Notes: generated by a model from the letters alone, not told the origin. DNA of 64,000 nt from Choristoneura fumiferana (GCF_025370935.1 NC_133490.1:3174240-3238239), one strand, 5' to 3'; counted from the first letter of the stretch, positions 41,793 through 53,660 are shown. Made by a program: numbers and translations.

Positions 41793-41955
41793 TGTTGTGT
41801 ATGGCTGGTAGATGCAACTTATTATAATATTGTGGTGGAGGGTAGCTTAGGATGTTATTGTCATTCTTGCAATAGAGTATCGCTGCGAAAGGACGTCTTT
41901 TATTTCCAGTTGTTATTATATCTAGTTTTCCCGTAGACAGCTTAAAGACTTATCA
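41793..41955 (+). repeat. 3' LTR of Gypsy element
   Basis: 163-bp copy of 37224-37386, no difference seen. Confidence 0.92.
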
Positions 41956-42120
41956 GGTAGGTACAATCCGAAACAAAAGTACGCAGAAGTGATTTTAAGG
42001 AGGGCCACGTTAAGTATATTATGGACCGCAACGTTGAGCAAGTGGTTTTTTTTGTTAAAAGTCGAGCGTGCCCCTTTTGTAAAAACTAAACCTAACCTAA
42101 CCTAACCAAAAAAATGTTGG

Positions 42121-42350
42121 AAACCCCCCGACCTTGTCACTTAAAAGTTCAATATCTCAAAAACGGCTGAACCGATTTTGATGAAACATATCTAAGAACG
42201 ATTGCTGGAAACCCTGATTTCAAATTAAAAAAGCCGCATTGAAATCGATCCACCAGTTTAAGAGCTACGGTGCCACAGGCACACAGACAGACAGACACAC
42301 ATAGCGGTCAAACACACTTATAACGACCCTCTTTTTGCGTCGGGGGTTAA
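42121..42350 (-). repeat. Interspersed repeat (CCCCCGACGC family)
   Basis: Includes AAAACGGCTGAACCGATTTT, CACAGACAGACAGACACACA and CCTCTTTTTGCGTCGGGGGT. Opposite orientation to 44096, 47876 and 56405. Confidence 0.7.
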
Positions 42351-42365
42351 AATTTTAGGAAAAAA

Positions 42366-42545
42366 TCATCATCATCATATCAGCCGTAGGACGTCCACTG
42401 TTGGACCCCTCCCCTACAAACCTTCAGTTGCTTCAGTTCACTTCGGAAGCGGCTGCATCCACCGTGAACCTGCGGCTTTAACCAGATCATCCGTCCATCT
42501 CGTTGGTGGACGTCATACGCTGGGCTTACCGATCCGAAGAAGAAC
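42366..42545 (-). mobile_element. LINE 3' end fragment
   Basis: ATCATCATCATATCAGCCGT, then GGACGTCCACTGTTGGAC and TCCGTCCATCTCGTTGGTGG, as in 13835 and 61554. Confidence 0.7.
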
Positions 42546-42569
42546 GAGAGTTACCGACATACCCAAACC

Positions 42570-42995
42570 AATGAGGGCTATCGCGTATGAATTTGCCGCT
42601 AGAGGCGCTAGTGTAGCGAGAGGTCTCCGAAATGTCAAATCTCATAGTTTTTGGGTGAGCTACGCGGGTTTATTTATAATTAGAATAATTTTGTGAATAT
42701 TTTGCATTACCTGAAATTAATTATGGCAATTATGCGTTACGGCGTAAAGAATGTATGTGTTTTGAGACAGTTTTGTCTTTCGGAAACTTTTGTCCTCCTT
42801 TTTTTTCCGAACGAAACGGGACTACGCAACACTGTGGTTGCTGGATATTTTTATGGTACGGTATTAAGGTGTATTAAATATGATGTTAATCTAAACTTTG
42901 TTTTAACGCCCGTAATAACAGACTCTGAAAGCCGCACTTAAAACCTCACGCACCAGTGGCGCCATCTGGAAAGACAAAAAACGATAGCCCTCATT
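42570..42995. mobile_element. Small element with AATGAGGGCTATCG terminal inverted repeats
   Basis: AATGAGGGCTATCG at 42570-42583 is mirrored by CGATAGCCCTCATT at 42982-42995. Weaker inverted similarity continues inside (GAGGCGCTAG against CGCCATCTG). An 82-residue frame inside (42693-42941) matches nothing I know. Confidence 0.55.
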
Positions 42996-43108
42996 AGCTC
43001 GTCGCTACGTGTATTGTGTCGCAGTGGCAATGAGGAGGTCATAATAGCACGGAGAGCACGGAGATAGGACATAATAGATGGTAATAAAAAAATTATAACA
43101 AAAAACAG

Positions 43109-43527
43109 AACCGACTACAAAAAACCATGAAAAAAATATTCTACCAGTCTGAAGTCGGTGCCTCAGCACGAGCCAGCAGGAGTGGACCTATAATCGTCTA
43201 CCTCACCTACAACTATACGAGTATATTGGGCTTCAATCACTCCTTCTGGCTCATGCTGAGGCACCGAATTCCACTTCACCAAATGATAATTTTCAAGAGC
43301 AAATGCACGAGTTACTCCTAAATATATCGAAATTACCAGCGTTCCTACAACATTTGAAGAGTTCCCTCGATTTCCTTAGGATCAAATCATCAGATCCTGA
43401 TTTGGTGCTTATGGGACCTAATTGAAAGCATTCCTAGACGAACGAAAAACAAATTTTTCAAATCGGTTCGAAAATGACGGAGTTCTGAGGTAACAAACCT
43501 CCTCTTTTTTTGAAGTCGGTTAAAAAT
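43109..43527. mobile_element. MITE with AACCGACT(A/T)CAAAAAA termini, copy 1
   Basis: Starts AACCGACTACAAAAAACC and ends with the inverted TTTTTTTGAAGTCGGTT. Inside is a partial fold-back (GGTGCCTCAGCACGAGCCAG and its mirror). Related to 49747-50521. Confidence 0.65.
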
Positions 43528-43544
43528 ATAACAAATTAACAAGG

Positions 43545-43820
43545 AAAACTAATAGTGTAATAGTAAAATAGCTAAGTTTTCTCGAGAATAGTAGGTAGGT
43601 ACTTTACAAGTGAATAGTAGCCTAAATTATAAAATACACTTGGAAATTTTTATGCAATTCATAAAAACCTTAGTAGTAGTTACCATTGACCAAATTATAA
43701 AAAATAGACACAGATGTAGAAAATAACCACGTTAAAATAAAAATACACAAAGATTTTTTCGTAACAGCTACGGAACCCTATCCTGGGCGTTTCCGACACG
43801 CTCTTGACCGGTTTTTTGAA
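43545..43820 (-). repeat. Repeat F fragment
   Basis: GGAAAACTAATAG..., TAGCTACGGAACCCTATCCT and CCGACACGCTCTTGACCGGT, the family of 59428-60150, diverged. Confidence 0.5.
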
Positions 43821-44095
43821 GTCTTTTTAAATGCTCTTTGTCGACCATCTTACATTAAAAAATGGGTCAGAATTGTTTCACTTCTGATAAACTACGAATA
43901 AGGCTTAATTTACTGACTGTACAAACTTTGCATGTAGATTCGTTGTGCGAAGTAAAACCTATTAGTTATTCTGTGGTAAAAACCCATGATTTATGCGATG
44001 ACATACACTATTTTGCACAATAATGCTTACCTACCTTTATATAAACATTAGAAGAGTTTCTAAGTAAATTTCCATTTCATACTCATCTTTTATTA

Positions 44096-44290
44096 ACCCC
44101 CGACGCTAAAAGAGGGGTGTTATAAGTTTGACCGCCATGTGAGTCTGTCTGTGGCACCGTAGCTCTTAAGCGGGTGGACTGATTTGAATGCGGTTTTTTT
44201 ATTCGAAAGCAGATTTTCTAGCGGTGGTTCTTAGATATGTTTTATCAAAATCGGTTCAGCCGTTTTTGAGATATTGAACTTTGAAGTGAC
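44096..44290 (+). repeat. Interspersed repeat (CCCCCGACGC family)
   Basis: CCCCCGACGCTAAAAGAGGG, GGCACCGTAGCTCTTAAGCG and AAAATCGGTTCAGCCGTTTT. Confidence 0.7.
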
Positions 44291-44558
44291 ATAGTCATTG
44301 AAGTGAAACAGTTTTAATTTAGACATGGTAAAATTGGTTTTTTTTTACCCTATGCCGCATAGGTACGATTTTGTTGAGCGAATCGAGTAGTTTAATGGAG
44401 AAAAAAAACTATTAATTATTATTATTAAAAAACTATTATTATTATTATTACTTAGTTCGTCAGTGAGATTATTAGAAAATTTTGGACACATATTTTTCCT
44501 TTTGCCAATCAAACAAAAATGACAATATAGAAGCGCGTCAAAGTTCAGGAATGAAGAC

Positions 44559-44690
44559 TTGCAAGGCTACTACGAAACTCGAAAATCGAAGTCGTATCGT
44601 TCGGTCCCTCTGACATTTATAGTATTAATACAAGAGCCAGAGGGAAGATACGATACGAACTTCGATTTTCGAACTTCGGAGTATGCCAAG
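44559..44690. repeat. Fold-back MITE, ~54-bp arms
   Basis: CTCGAAAATCGAAG...CGTATCG and its mirror CGATACGAACTTCGATTTTCG, with CCCTCTG/CAGAGGG toward the loop. Non-coding. Confidence 0.7.
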
Positions 44691-45624
44691 GAGAAAAGTG
44701 TCGCACGGCCGTGCGTCACGCGGAACTTTAACTGGCTATTAGCGGCTATATCTTGTTTTTAAATTGTTTGTTTAAATTGCCAAAAAACATGTCGAATTAG
44801 TTTCTGATAATCTAACTGAAAGACATATAGTAGATTGTACAACAAGAGCATAAAACGAGCCATTTTACCCGAGACGTTCATATAGCCACCCGAGCCGGTA
44901 CGGCGAGGGCGAGGGTGGATAGAAACGTCGAGAAGAAAATGGGTTTAATGCTCGAGTTTTGCACTCTGCTTTTCACTTCGATTGCGAGGCGATGAAATAA
45001 CAACAGGGGAATCATTGTTCACTTAATAGGTATATATAAATATTTAGTTTTATTAATTTATTTTGATTTATTCGATTGATTTTTAGTTTTATAAAAAAAA
45101 AAAATACATTGAAACTTTTTTTGTTTGATTGTTGTCATGGTCTTAGACGAAGATTTTACTTTATGCACTAGAGCATAAAAAGTCGAATCATTTATGTCGC
45201 CTAGATCCAGCATAAACATAAGCATGAGAAGTGAAAAAGTTGTTTAGGACGCTGGTCTACATGTGTAGTTAGCGTTGGTTGTAATTTTTTCGGATGCCCT
45301 CGTAATTTTGGGCTAAAAATCGGACGTCAGGCAACACCGGTATGCACTGATCCTTATAATAAGTGTTGCTGTTTTTGTACGGCATACTTCATACATGTTT
45401 CCTGGAAAACCGGGAACCATGTCCCCGGAGTGCTCGACGACAGGTAAATGATGTACCTTCAACAAAGGGCCTTTGTTTTGCCACACGGAAAATAACTATT
45501 TGTGTTCGTGACGAAAAGAACCGGAAAGAAGCGTAAACGGCAAGGAAACGGTAAATGCGGGAAACGTGGATATTTTTGGTAAAAGTTAAATGTGATGTTT
45601 CCATTAAAATCCTAGTAATTAATA

Positions 45625-45905
45625 TTATAAATGCGAAAGTTTGTGAGTGAGTTAGTATGTTTGTTACTCCTTCACGCTGAAACGGCTGGACGGATTTGGA
45701 TGAAATTTGGTATGTAGATAGCTGGACATTTGGGATAAAACATAGGCTATTTTTTATTCCGATATTCCTACGGGATAGGGATAAAATCTCGAAACAACAA
45801 CAGCTGGGCTTAGAGTTATGAAATTTGACATGATTGTTTTTAAAGTAATGTTAATGAAAACCACGATTTATTATTCGGGAATTCACACGGGATTTTTTTA
45901 AATCG
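45625..45905 (+). repeat. Interspersed repeat (ATTATAAATGCGAAAGTTTG family)
   Basis: TATTATAAATGCGAAAGTTT, CACGCTGAAACGGCTGGACG and CCTACGGGATAGGGATAAAA. Same superfamily as 12616, 51222 and 57120. Confidence 0.65.
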
Positions 45906-46080
45906 GAAATTTTCTACTCAGCTGCTGCATCTAGATTTACGTGTGCAAAGCTGTGGGTAAAGACTATTAAGTAAATAAAGTTATATACTAGAATACTTGT
46001 GTTTATCATTTCCCAGCAGTTGAATTGAAATTCCGGGTTTTTATTGAAATCCCGTGGGAATTCCAAAAAATTACATTTTG

Positions 46081-46306
46081 TGATTGATTTTCTGGAGTCT
46101 TTTTGTATTTTTATTTCAACTCCAAATTTGTTACTTTTACGGGTAAGTATCCCGTGAAACCATATCGTAAATACCTGCACCGCACTGTCCAGCAGTGGTG
46201 TAGGGGTTATAGCACGCAGCACGGATTGCTGAGGACCTGGGTTCGATTACCAGTGCTGGTCTCTTTTTCTGGTTTTTCTGTGCATATGTCTCAGTTTGTA
46301 TTTACG
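46081..46306 (-). mobile_element. SINE-C inserted with a 5' inversion (twin priming), 12-bp TSD
   Basis: AATTACATTTTG at 46069-46080 and 46307-46318 brackets it. 46081-46173 is the SINE 3' part in minus orientation. 46174-46306 is the tRNA-like head in plus orientation (CCAGCAGTGGTGTAGGGGTT, GGTTCGATTACCAGTGCTGG). A single TSD pair around an inverted 5' half is the signature of twin-primed retrotransposition. Confidence 0.82.
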
Positions 46307-46519
46307 AATTACATTTTGATCTTCATTTAAGATACATTATAATTTATAAACAACAGTGGGAATTTCCAAAATTTATACCTTGATCTTTATTGATCCTGCA
46401 TAAACAGTGCCAATTTTCATGACTACTCCCAACGGACGAGTTTTCGAGATTTACAGATCCCGTGGGAATATCGGGATAAGAAGTAGTAGCCTAAACGTTA
46501 TTCCAGATTGTGTGCTCTT

Positions 46520-46625
46520 TTTTGTGATGGTGTTCTCCATCAGCACTGGGCCTGCATGAGAACTACAGTACAAGCTCTCTTATTCTGAGAGGAGGTCTTA
46601 GGCTGGGATGATAAGTATGATAACT
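46520..46625 (+). mobile_element. SINE-A 3' fragment, degenerate
   Basis: Remnants of GCACTGGGCCTGCATGAGAA, TATTCTGAGAGGAGGTCTTA and GGCTGGGATGATAAGTATGA. Confidence 0.55.
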
Positions 46626-47660
46626 AACAGACACCTGTCACGAACCTAAGATTTCTAAAGACATAAAAACAGGCATTATCATTTGGCAAATGCTCAGTAT
46701 AATAGGGCAGACGAAGGCCCATAACTCCTGGCTATCTATTGAGAGGGAAAAAGGTGTTTTCCCCACTCTAATTAATGGGGGGCATTAGCTCGTGCATTTC
46801 CGTGGGAATAAGCGCTCGAAGAACATCGGTTGCCGCTTATTTTAAACCGATTACAAAATGAGTTTATGTTAAAAAAAAAACAGGTAACATTTTTTACTGA
46901 CTATTTTGGGATCCTGGCTGTTCGCAGAAAATATCTTTCGCAGATGATTCAGTACCTTGGTGACCGAGCTTTGCTCGGGCTAAAACTCGATAGCAAGCGT
47001 TTGCCCAGAGATAAGACCAAGCTAGATCGATATGTCTTCCCTGAAAACCCCTTACATACAATACCAAATTTCATCGAAATCGTTGGAGTCGTTTCCGAGA
47101 ACCCCGAAATATATTTATATTTTTAGGTTTACTAATATGTTGCATAAAATCGAATCTCATAATTTCGTTTCTCATAACAACCTTGAGCAGAATCATCATA
47201 TCACCGAATTACTTTCCGCATATATTTTTTCTCATACTATCATTTGTAAAGCAGAATATTAACATCACATAAAATCGATGAGAATAATATTTATATGTTC
47301 GAATAGTTGCTACGCAGAAAGACATAATCTCATAATATTACTTTGCATAAGGATAATAAAAAGCAGAATAAAATTTTACTAAACATTCCTTGCAAGTAAA
47401 TTAATTATAGTTCTATATTAACCTAACCTTTATTTAAGTAAGTAATGATAACGAATATACACATACTTAAAAACACAACACAAGATACAATAATATGATA
47501 GGAAACAAAATAAATAAAAACTACATAAATATACCTAACTATAAAAAGAAAACACCATCTAAGAGGCCCTCCTGCGGCATAGACCTCAACACACTGGCGG
47601 AATTACCTTTATTGGCAGCAGTAAGATTCTGGCGCTTCGCCGGCCGCTGAACAGCGTAGT

Positions 47661-47860
47661 CATCATCATCATCATCAGCCCGAAGACGTCCACTGCTGGA
47701 CAAAGGCCTGCCCCTTAAAACGCCACAATGAACGACAACTCGCCACTTGCATCCACCGGTTTCCCGCTACTCTCACGATGTCGTCAGTCCACCTGGTGGG
47801 AGGCCTGCCAACGCTTCGTCTTCCGGTTCGTGGTCGCCACTCGAGGACTTCGTAGTATAG
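47661..47860 (-). mobile_element. LINE 3' end fragment
   Basis: CATCATCATCATCAGCCCGA, AGACGTCCACTGCTGGACAA and GTCAGTCCACCTGGTGGGAG. A slightly different subfamily from 13835. Confidence 0.65.
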
Positions 47861-47875
47861 GGCCCTTATTATATT

Positions 47876-47995
47876 AACCCCCGACGCAAAAAGAGGGGTG
47901 TTACAAGTTTGACCGCTATGTGTGTCTTTGTGTCTTTGTATCTCTGTGTCTATGGCACCGTAGCTCTTAAACGGGTGGACCGATTTGTTGGTTAG
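47876..47995 (+). repeat. Interspersed repeat (CCCCCGACGC family), truncated
   Basis: CCCCCGACGCAAAAAGAGGG to CTCTTAAACGGGTGGACCGA, then abruptly different sequence. Confidence 0.65.
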
Positions 47996-48109
47996 GTTAT
48001 ATTAACTGAACCTTTACACCCAGACTACATATTCGAACTCCAAGTACCACAAATCAATTTGATTACTAGTAGTGGGTGAAATTAAACTGGCAAGATTTGA
48101 AGCCAAGGA

Positions 48110-49500
48110 CAGAGAAAGAAAGGAAGGAAACATCCACGGTACAAGATGGAAAAAATACGCATGTTACGAAATGGTCCCAAATCAGAAAACTGTCGGTCTA
48201 GCGAACGATGTTCATCTTCTTTTGGGACCATCAGGTATTATACATACATAGACAAAGTAAAGGAAGAAAAAGTAAAACCGACATAATTTTCGGACTCTAA
48301 AAACACTAACATACTTACCTAATTACCTACACTAATAGGAATACGCATAGATCAGCCTCCTTTACCATTTTAGGACCAAAAAAAGAAAAAAGGGAAAACA
48401 AATGAAAATAACATACGCCAGGATATACCAACTACTCTTGCAATTTAGGGGTACGACCAAGTATTTGTCTACTCAAATTACGAGTAGGTATGCACGACAA
48501 AGTACGACGTAATAATTCATGCCCTCATTTGCCATGAAAGCACGAATTAAGCCACATTCATATTTATGTGTCGTGTTGTGTTGTGATGCTCTCGTCTCTC
48601 TCTCTTTCTATAGCTTTGATGCGACACAACACAAGCCGTCACAACACACTACTACTACTACTACTTTGTCGGTAGGTATTTTATGTCGAAGATAGCTGGA
48701 ATGATTTGAAATTTCCTACCAGTACGTACATCTTCAATGAAGACCAAAATGCAACTTTGTATTTTTTGTTTAGTAAAATCGGAAAACTTTTTCAACTACC
48801 AGACCTGATTGCTCAAGCAAAGACGCGGCTAAAGACTAGTGAGCTATAAATCTGGTCATATAAATCACAAGCTGGTGCTAATGCTCGCCGACAGTTATGG
48901 CTGGATACGCCGGAAGGAATAAAATGGAAATTGTGGTATACGAAACGGATCCACGGAGTAAATCATGTTAAAGTTTACAATATTATTGTCACTTGGTAAG
49001 TTAGGTTCGGAATGTGTGAGAGGGACAGCATAAGAGGGCATTCCGTGCGAACGACTAACAAAAATGGCACGCCAAAATGCACATAAAATATCAACTCTTA
49101 TTCATTAGAAGTTCCAAAATTTTTGTCATAAAATTTTATTGTTTACTATCGTTTGCCCGAATTTTGTATGCCATAATGATCGTTTTCCATTATCATCAGC
49201 TGTCGTAGTGTATTTTTTCTGAAAAAGTTGGTTATTTTCTTCGGAATAACAATAATTTAATAAAACTTTACTAACCAATTTATAGCAATTAAAAAAGATG
49301 ACAAAAAAACTGAAAATAAAACATTGAACAAAAATTATAGTTTTAATGCAGAATTTCTAGGTAAATTCAGTGCTAATTAACGCTAATTAATTTTAAAATT
49401 ACCTAGTAAAAATTACCGATCGTATGAAATCACAATCGTTTTTAAGATGTGGATAGAAAGATGGCGAATGCGACCGCCAAATGCGAATGTGCCAAAGTTT
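48110..49500. other. Non-coding, nothing recognised
   Basis: AT-rich. An (ACT)n microsatellite lies at about 48645-48665. No coding frame or repeat landmark was found. Confidence 0.5.
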
Positions 49501-49504
49501 TTTT

Positions 49505-49750
49505 TTTTAATCTTGTAAGTTACATTTTCCCACTTCCAGTGGTCAGTTGAATGAATGAAGAATAATCTGGCAGTGACATCCTGGTAGTTCGGGCAAGATC
49601 GTCTCTGCAGGACGGAACTCCTCAATGAAACTCCTTAATGGCATTGACTTGAAATTTCGTTCGGAAATGTGGGTAGTTTGGATGACAATGCAAGTACATT
49701 CAACAAAAAGTATAGTATAAAAAGCTTGTACTAAAAATCTAATTTTTAAC
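49505..49750 (-). repeat. Interspersed repeat G, copy 3
   Basis: Degenerate match to 30190-30490: GTGACATCCTGGTAGTTCGG, CAAGATCGTCTCTGCAGGAC and ATGACAATGCAAGTACATTC. Confidence 0.55.
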
Positions 49751-50521
49751 CGACTTCAAAAAAAAGGAGGAGGTTATCAATTCGATTGTATTTTTTTTTA
49801 TATTTGTTACCTCAGACCTCCGTCATTTATGAACCAATTTGATTTTTTTTTTAGTTCGTCTAGAAATGCTTTCAATTAGGTCCCATAAGCAGCAAATTAG
49901 GATCTGATGATTGGATCTTAAGGAAATCGAGAGAACTCTTCAAATATTATAGGGACACCTATAGTAATTTGGATGTATTTAGCAGTAACTCGTGCATTTG
50001 CTATTGAAAATCATCATTTGGTGAAGTGAAACTGATGATGAAGACCACAGTTGACCATCGGAGTTACTACTCAATAACAAGTATTTCACGGGTTGAATTT
50101 TAATTACTTTGACACAGTGGCTAAGCAATTTATGCTCCTCGTAATGCATATGGTAAAACGGGTGGTGATCCGAAGCACCAGGTCTCAATAATGAACGTCT
50201 CCGCATCGGAAAAAGCAATCGTTCGTAAAAGGTGATTAGCAGTTGATTAAACTATTGTATCTTATATTATTTACACCAAAAAGCGTGAATTTTTTTTTAT
50301 AACAAATTGAACCGACTACAAAAAACCATGAAAATAATTTTCTACCAGTCTGAAGTCGGTCGGTGCCTCAGCACGAGCCAGCAGGAGTGATTGAAGCCCA
50401 ATATAAAGTGCGTAATTGAGGTAGATGACTATAGGTCTACTCCTGCTGGCTCGTGCTGAGACACCGACCGACTTCAGACTGGTAGAAAATTATTTTCATG
50501 GTTTTTTTGTAGTCGGTTAAA
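49747..50521. mobile_element. MITE with AACCGACTTCAAAAAA termini, copy 2, with terminal palindrome
   Basis: Starts TTAACCGACTTCAAAAAA and ends TTTTTTTGTAGTCGGTTAA. The last 212 bp (50309-50520) are a near-perfect palindrome with 80-bp arms, itself bounded by AACCGACTACAAAAAA ends, so it may be an element inserted into or duplicated from the larger one. Confidence 0.65.
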
Positions 50522-51060
50522 TTTTTTTTTTTAATTTTTTTTAAACAAAAAGTTTAATCCGATATGCAAGCAGCTCCACCCCATTCCAACGTCAAACGCA
50601 GCTTTCCCGCGCTATGCGTTACGTAATATTATTATCATGAAAAGGTGTTTTCATATGGGTACCCATTTGTTTAGCCGACACTTTCCTTTTTAATTATTTT
50701 TGTTTCTATTTGCTTTGTTATTTGTCACTGTTATTCATCTTCCTTACGTGGCGTTATTAAAGTCTGTAAATCATTGGGCTGCGCGAATTTCCCGAAATAT
50801 TCATCATTGTCATCTTAGCCTCTACAACATGCCCCCTCTCTCTTATGCGTATACCCTCTAGACTAGACGAAGATGAATAGAACGGGTTGATTAGGGTATT
50901 TCTAGCCATGTACAAAGCCTCATATCAAACGCCACAATATAAATGGAAAATGATTGATTTACGATTTGATACCCCAGAACAGCCTGTATGTAGAGTATAC
51001 ATACACATAAGTATTAAATTATTATTTTTCATACAGAGATAGGCTTACGATTGACAATAA

Positions 51061-51165
51061 GGGGCTGTTTCACCACCCGTTGATTAATTTTAACTGATGC
51101 CGTCTCCGTTTATTCGAACAAAACAAACAAAGACGGCATCACATTTATTCGTCATGGAGGTTGCC
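51061..51165. repeat. GGGGCTGTTTCA MITE, partial
   Basis: GGGGCTGTTTCACCACCCGT, TGATGCCGTCTCCG and GACGGCATCACATTTATTCG. Relatives at 53967 and 57317. Confidence 0.6.
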
Positions 51166-51221
51166 CAGTAAATGTCCTTCCATTTTAAATTTAAAAATGA
51201 TGAGGAATTAGGTTTATTTAG

Positions 51222-51448
51222 AAACTAGCTTTTGCCCGCGGCTTCGGCCGCGTGGAAATCGGTTTGCGCGCTGTTCTTTCGCGAACTGTGCATTTTTTGG
51301 GATAAAAAGTCTAAGTCACTCTCTGGCCCATAAACCATCTCTAGGTATGTCAAAAATCACGTCGATCCGTCGCTCCGTTTCAACGTGAAAGACGGACAAA
51401 CATACAAACACACACACTTTCGCATTTATAATATTAATATTATAGTAT
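51222..51448 (-). repeat. Interspersed repeat (TTTGCCCGCGGCTTCGGCCG family)
   Basis: Begins AACTAGCTTTTGCCCGCGGC and ends CTTTCGCATTTATAATATTA. Compact copy of the family at 12616. Confidence 0.7.
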
Positions 51449-51735
51449 GGATGAGCAGATACGTAGAAGAACGAGGGTCCCCGATATAGCCAAGCGAATA
51501 AGCTCATTGAAGTTTGAAGGCAGGCCATTTAGCACGGAGTACAGGCCGTTGGGGCAAAGTTCTCGAAGAGACCACGGATCGGCAAGCGCTGCGTAGGACG
51601 TCCTACGAGACGGTTGGATGAACTAGTTATAGTTAAAGCCGCGGGTTCACGGTGGATGCAGGCCGCTTCCTACCGAAGGAACTGGAGGTTAATGGGGGAG
51701 GCCTATGACCATCAGTGGACGGCTAATATGATGAT
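51440..51735 (+). mobile_element. LINE 3' end fragment, plus orientation
   Basis: The frame gives EQIRRRTRVPDIAKRISSLK and then loses frame. It ends GGGGGAGGCCTATGACCATC and GGACGGCTAATATGATGATG. It is the only clear plus-strand copy of the 13835 family. Confidence 0.65.
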
Positions 51736-52099
51736 GGCCAGATTATAGCGATCAGGAAGGTCTTGTACAAGACATCAGTACCGACAAGTATAGCAAAGAT
51801 TCTGTACACTAATGCGAAGTGTGACATCCGAACTCACAAAATTACCTATCGCTTTTTTTAATAACCGGGTTGTCAAATGTTCACTTCACGCCACCGCGCA
51901 CATTATTTTTCTAAAGATTTTTTCTCACGACATCAGGTCAAAACACAAAAGATAAACAAACTAAACTAATATCATTGCAATTTGAAAATAACGTTAAAAC
52001 TAGAATGGAGTTTTTGAAACCAATTCCGCGGCCACCCTCGGGGCTCGAACTATCAAAGTGAGATTGAGTTATTTTATTTGTTAAAATTCCCCGTATTAT

Positions 52100-53260
52100 T
52101 GTGTTGAAATTTATAAATGGGTGTGAGGAAAGTTTTGCTGTTCGTTGATATATTTTAGGTAGGGTGCCTGTGCTGGTTGAACTATCGGCAAATAGAAACA
52201 GCTGCGTGTCGGTTTTTGGAATCGCACACATCATTTGAAAAACTACGGCATTCCAACTGGTTTGTATTATTTTGACACGAATGTTGCAGAATGATATTTT
52301 GACTTTGGGAGATTCATCCAATTTCTTGTGAAAGGTGAAAGCATTTTACACTACAAGAAAACATCTTATCTATTATATTTGTTTTCATTGATTCTCTATA
52401 ACGTTTAAGCATACAGATCTCAAACCGGGGTGATAATGGAGGTAAATATACTGCGTATCAAGAAATATTAAAAATCGGTCAAGCGTGAGTTAGTTTTAGG
52501 GAAAAAATAAAAAAAATACATCCTTATGAATATTATAAACTAGCTGTTGCCCGCGTTCCGATTTTTTTAATTTTGTTTAGCACAAACCTTGTCCTGATAA
52601 TAACGAACACAACAAAAAAATAATTATCCAATAGGAAGAAGGGATATGTAGTGTGTTAAACTCTTGTTCGATCGGTTTAGAACTGGCAATCTAGTTCTAT
52701 TTTTGAATATCAAAACGATCGAACATAAGAGAGTTTAGAAGATCAATTGTATCCCAGCTGCCAAGCTAAAAATGTAATAAAAAAAACTGTGTCCGAATGC
52801 AATATTTTATTCAAAACTCCAAGTAATACTACAGTACCTACACTGCGATATAACGCGTTCGTCGCTTACGCCACACAAACCGAGTGTAAGTGACTGTACA
52901 ATTTAATTCCCCCTCCACACCGACAGTTAGTTAGCTGTCAAAAAAATACTGAATTCCCAGTACAGCCTGGAACGTGAAATTGGCTAAATTCATTCTGAGT
53001 TACAACTTGTTGAAAAATTCAGCCCTCGTCGGGGCCAATTAGAAGAGCGCTCGCGCTAAACACGTTACGCTACTCTACGTGCTGGGTCGGTTGTTTGAAG
53101 TTGCGATAGGCGTATTTTCTATTCAATATTCAAATACAGTTGAAGATAAGAGGAAAGAAAGAAAAGGAAAAAAAAATCGTGACGGTTACAAACAGAATAG
53201 ATAAAACAAATTGGTCAAGTGCGAGTCAGACTCGTACATGAAGGGTTCCGTAAACAGTTC
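52100..53260. other. Non-coding, nothing recognised beyond repeat scraps
   Basis: A 52538-52620 fragment of the TTGCCCGCG family (CTAGCTGTTGCCCGCGTTCC) and a Repeat F scrap at 53208-53255. The minus open frame at 51938-52321 has no recognisable motif. Confidence 0.45.
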
Positions 53261-53290
53261 AGTAAAAGTTTTTCTTAAAATTCTTCTAAT

Positions 53291-53503
53291 ATAATTATGA
53301 TTGTTTTTGGAGTCTTTTTGTATTTTTTATTTCAACTTCAAATTTGTTACTTTTACGGGTATCCCGTGAAACCATATCGAAAATACAAACTGAGACATGG
53401 ATGCACAGAAAAACCAGAAAAAGAGACCAGTACTGGGAATCGAACCCAGGTCCTCAGCATTCCGTGCTGCGTGCTATAATCCCTCCACCACTGCTGGACA
53501 GGA
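53291..53503 (-). mobile_element. SINE-C copy, full head
   Basis: Minus strand. Head TCCAGCAGTGGTGGAGGGAT, B box GGTTCGATTCCCAGTACTGG, tail to CAAAAAGACTCCAAAAACAA. Confidence 0.78.
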
Positions 53504-53660
53504 ATCTAGACATATTTCATACATATCTCAGGTTGCTTATTTCTACTTTGCTACTTAAGCAGCAGCACTAGCGACATCTATGTGGCGTCAACAGACGTCA
53601 CACTCTTTCGGAACCAACCGCTCACCCAGACAAGAGATGTCGCTACTAAGCAATCAAATT

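Larger units (their letters stand above)
37224..41955 (+). mobile_element. Complete Ty3/Gypsy LTR retrotransposon (4.73 kb)
   Basis: It has 163-bp LTRs at both ends, TG...CA termini, a primer-binding-site candidate just inside the 5' LTR, a purine tract just before the 3' LTR and one uninterrupted Gag-Pol frame. No envelope gene follows pol. The two LTRs look identical base for base, which implies a recent insertion. A clear target-site duplication is not visible: GTGTG on the left against GGTAG on the right, with a (GT)n microsatellite at the left border. Confidence 0.93.

Noticed and set aside
42089..42110. AACCTAACCTAACC runs (also near 950 and 58370) as insect telomeric repeats
   Set aside because: The runs are short and in places carry a 5-bp TTAGG-like period only two or three times, embedded in ordinary repeats. 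There is no telomeric array.
51938..52321. 127-residue minus-strand frame
   Set aside because: No recognisable motif, no promoter or neighbouring exon, and low-complexity Ser/Thr-rich composition. Coding status is unsupported.
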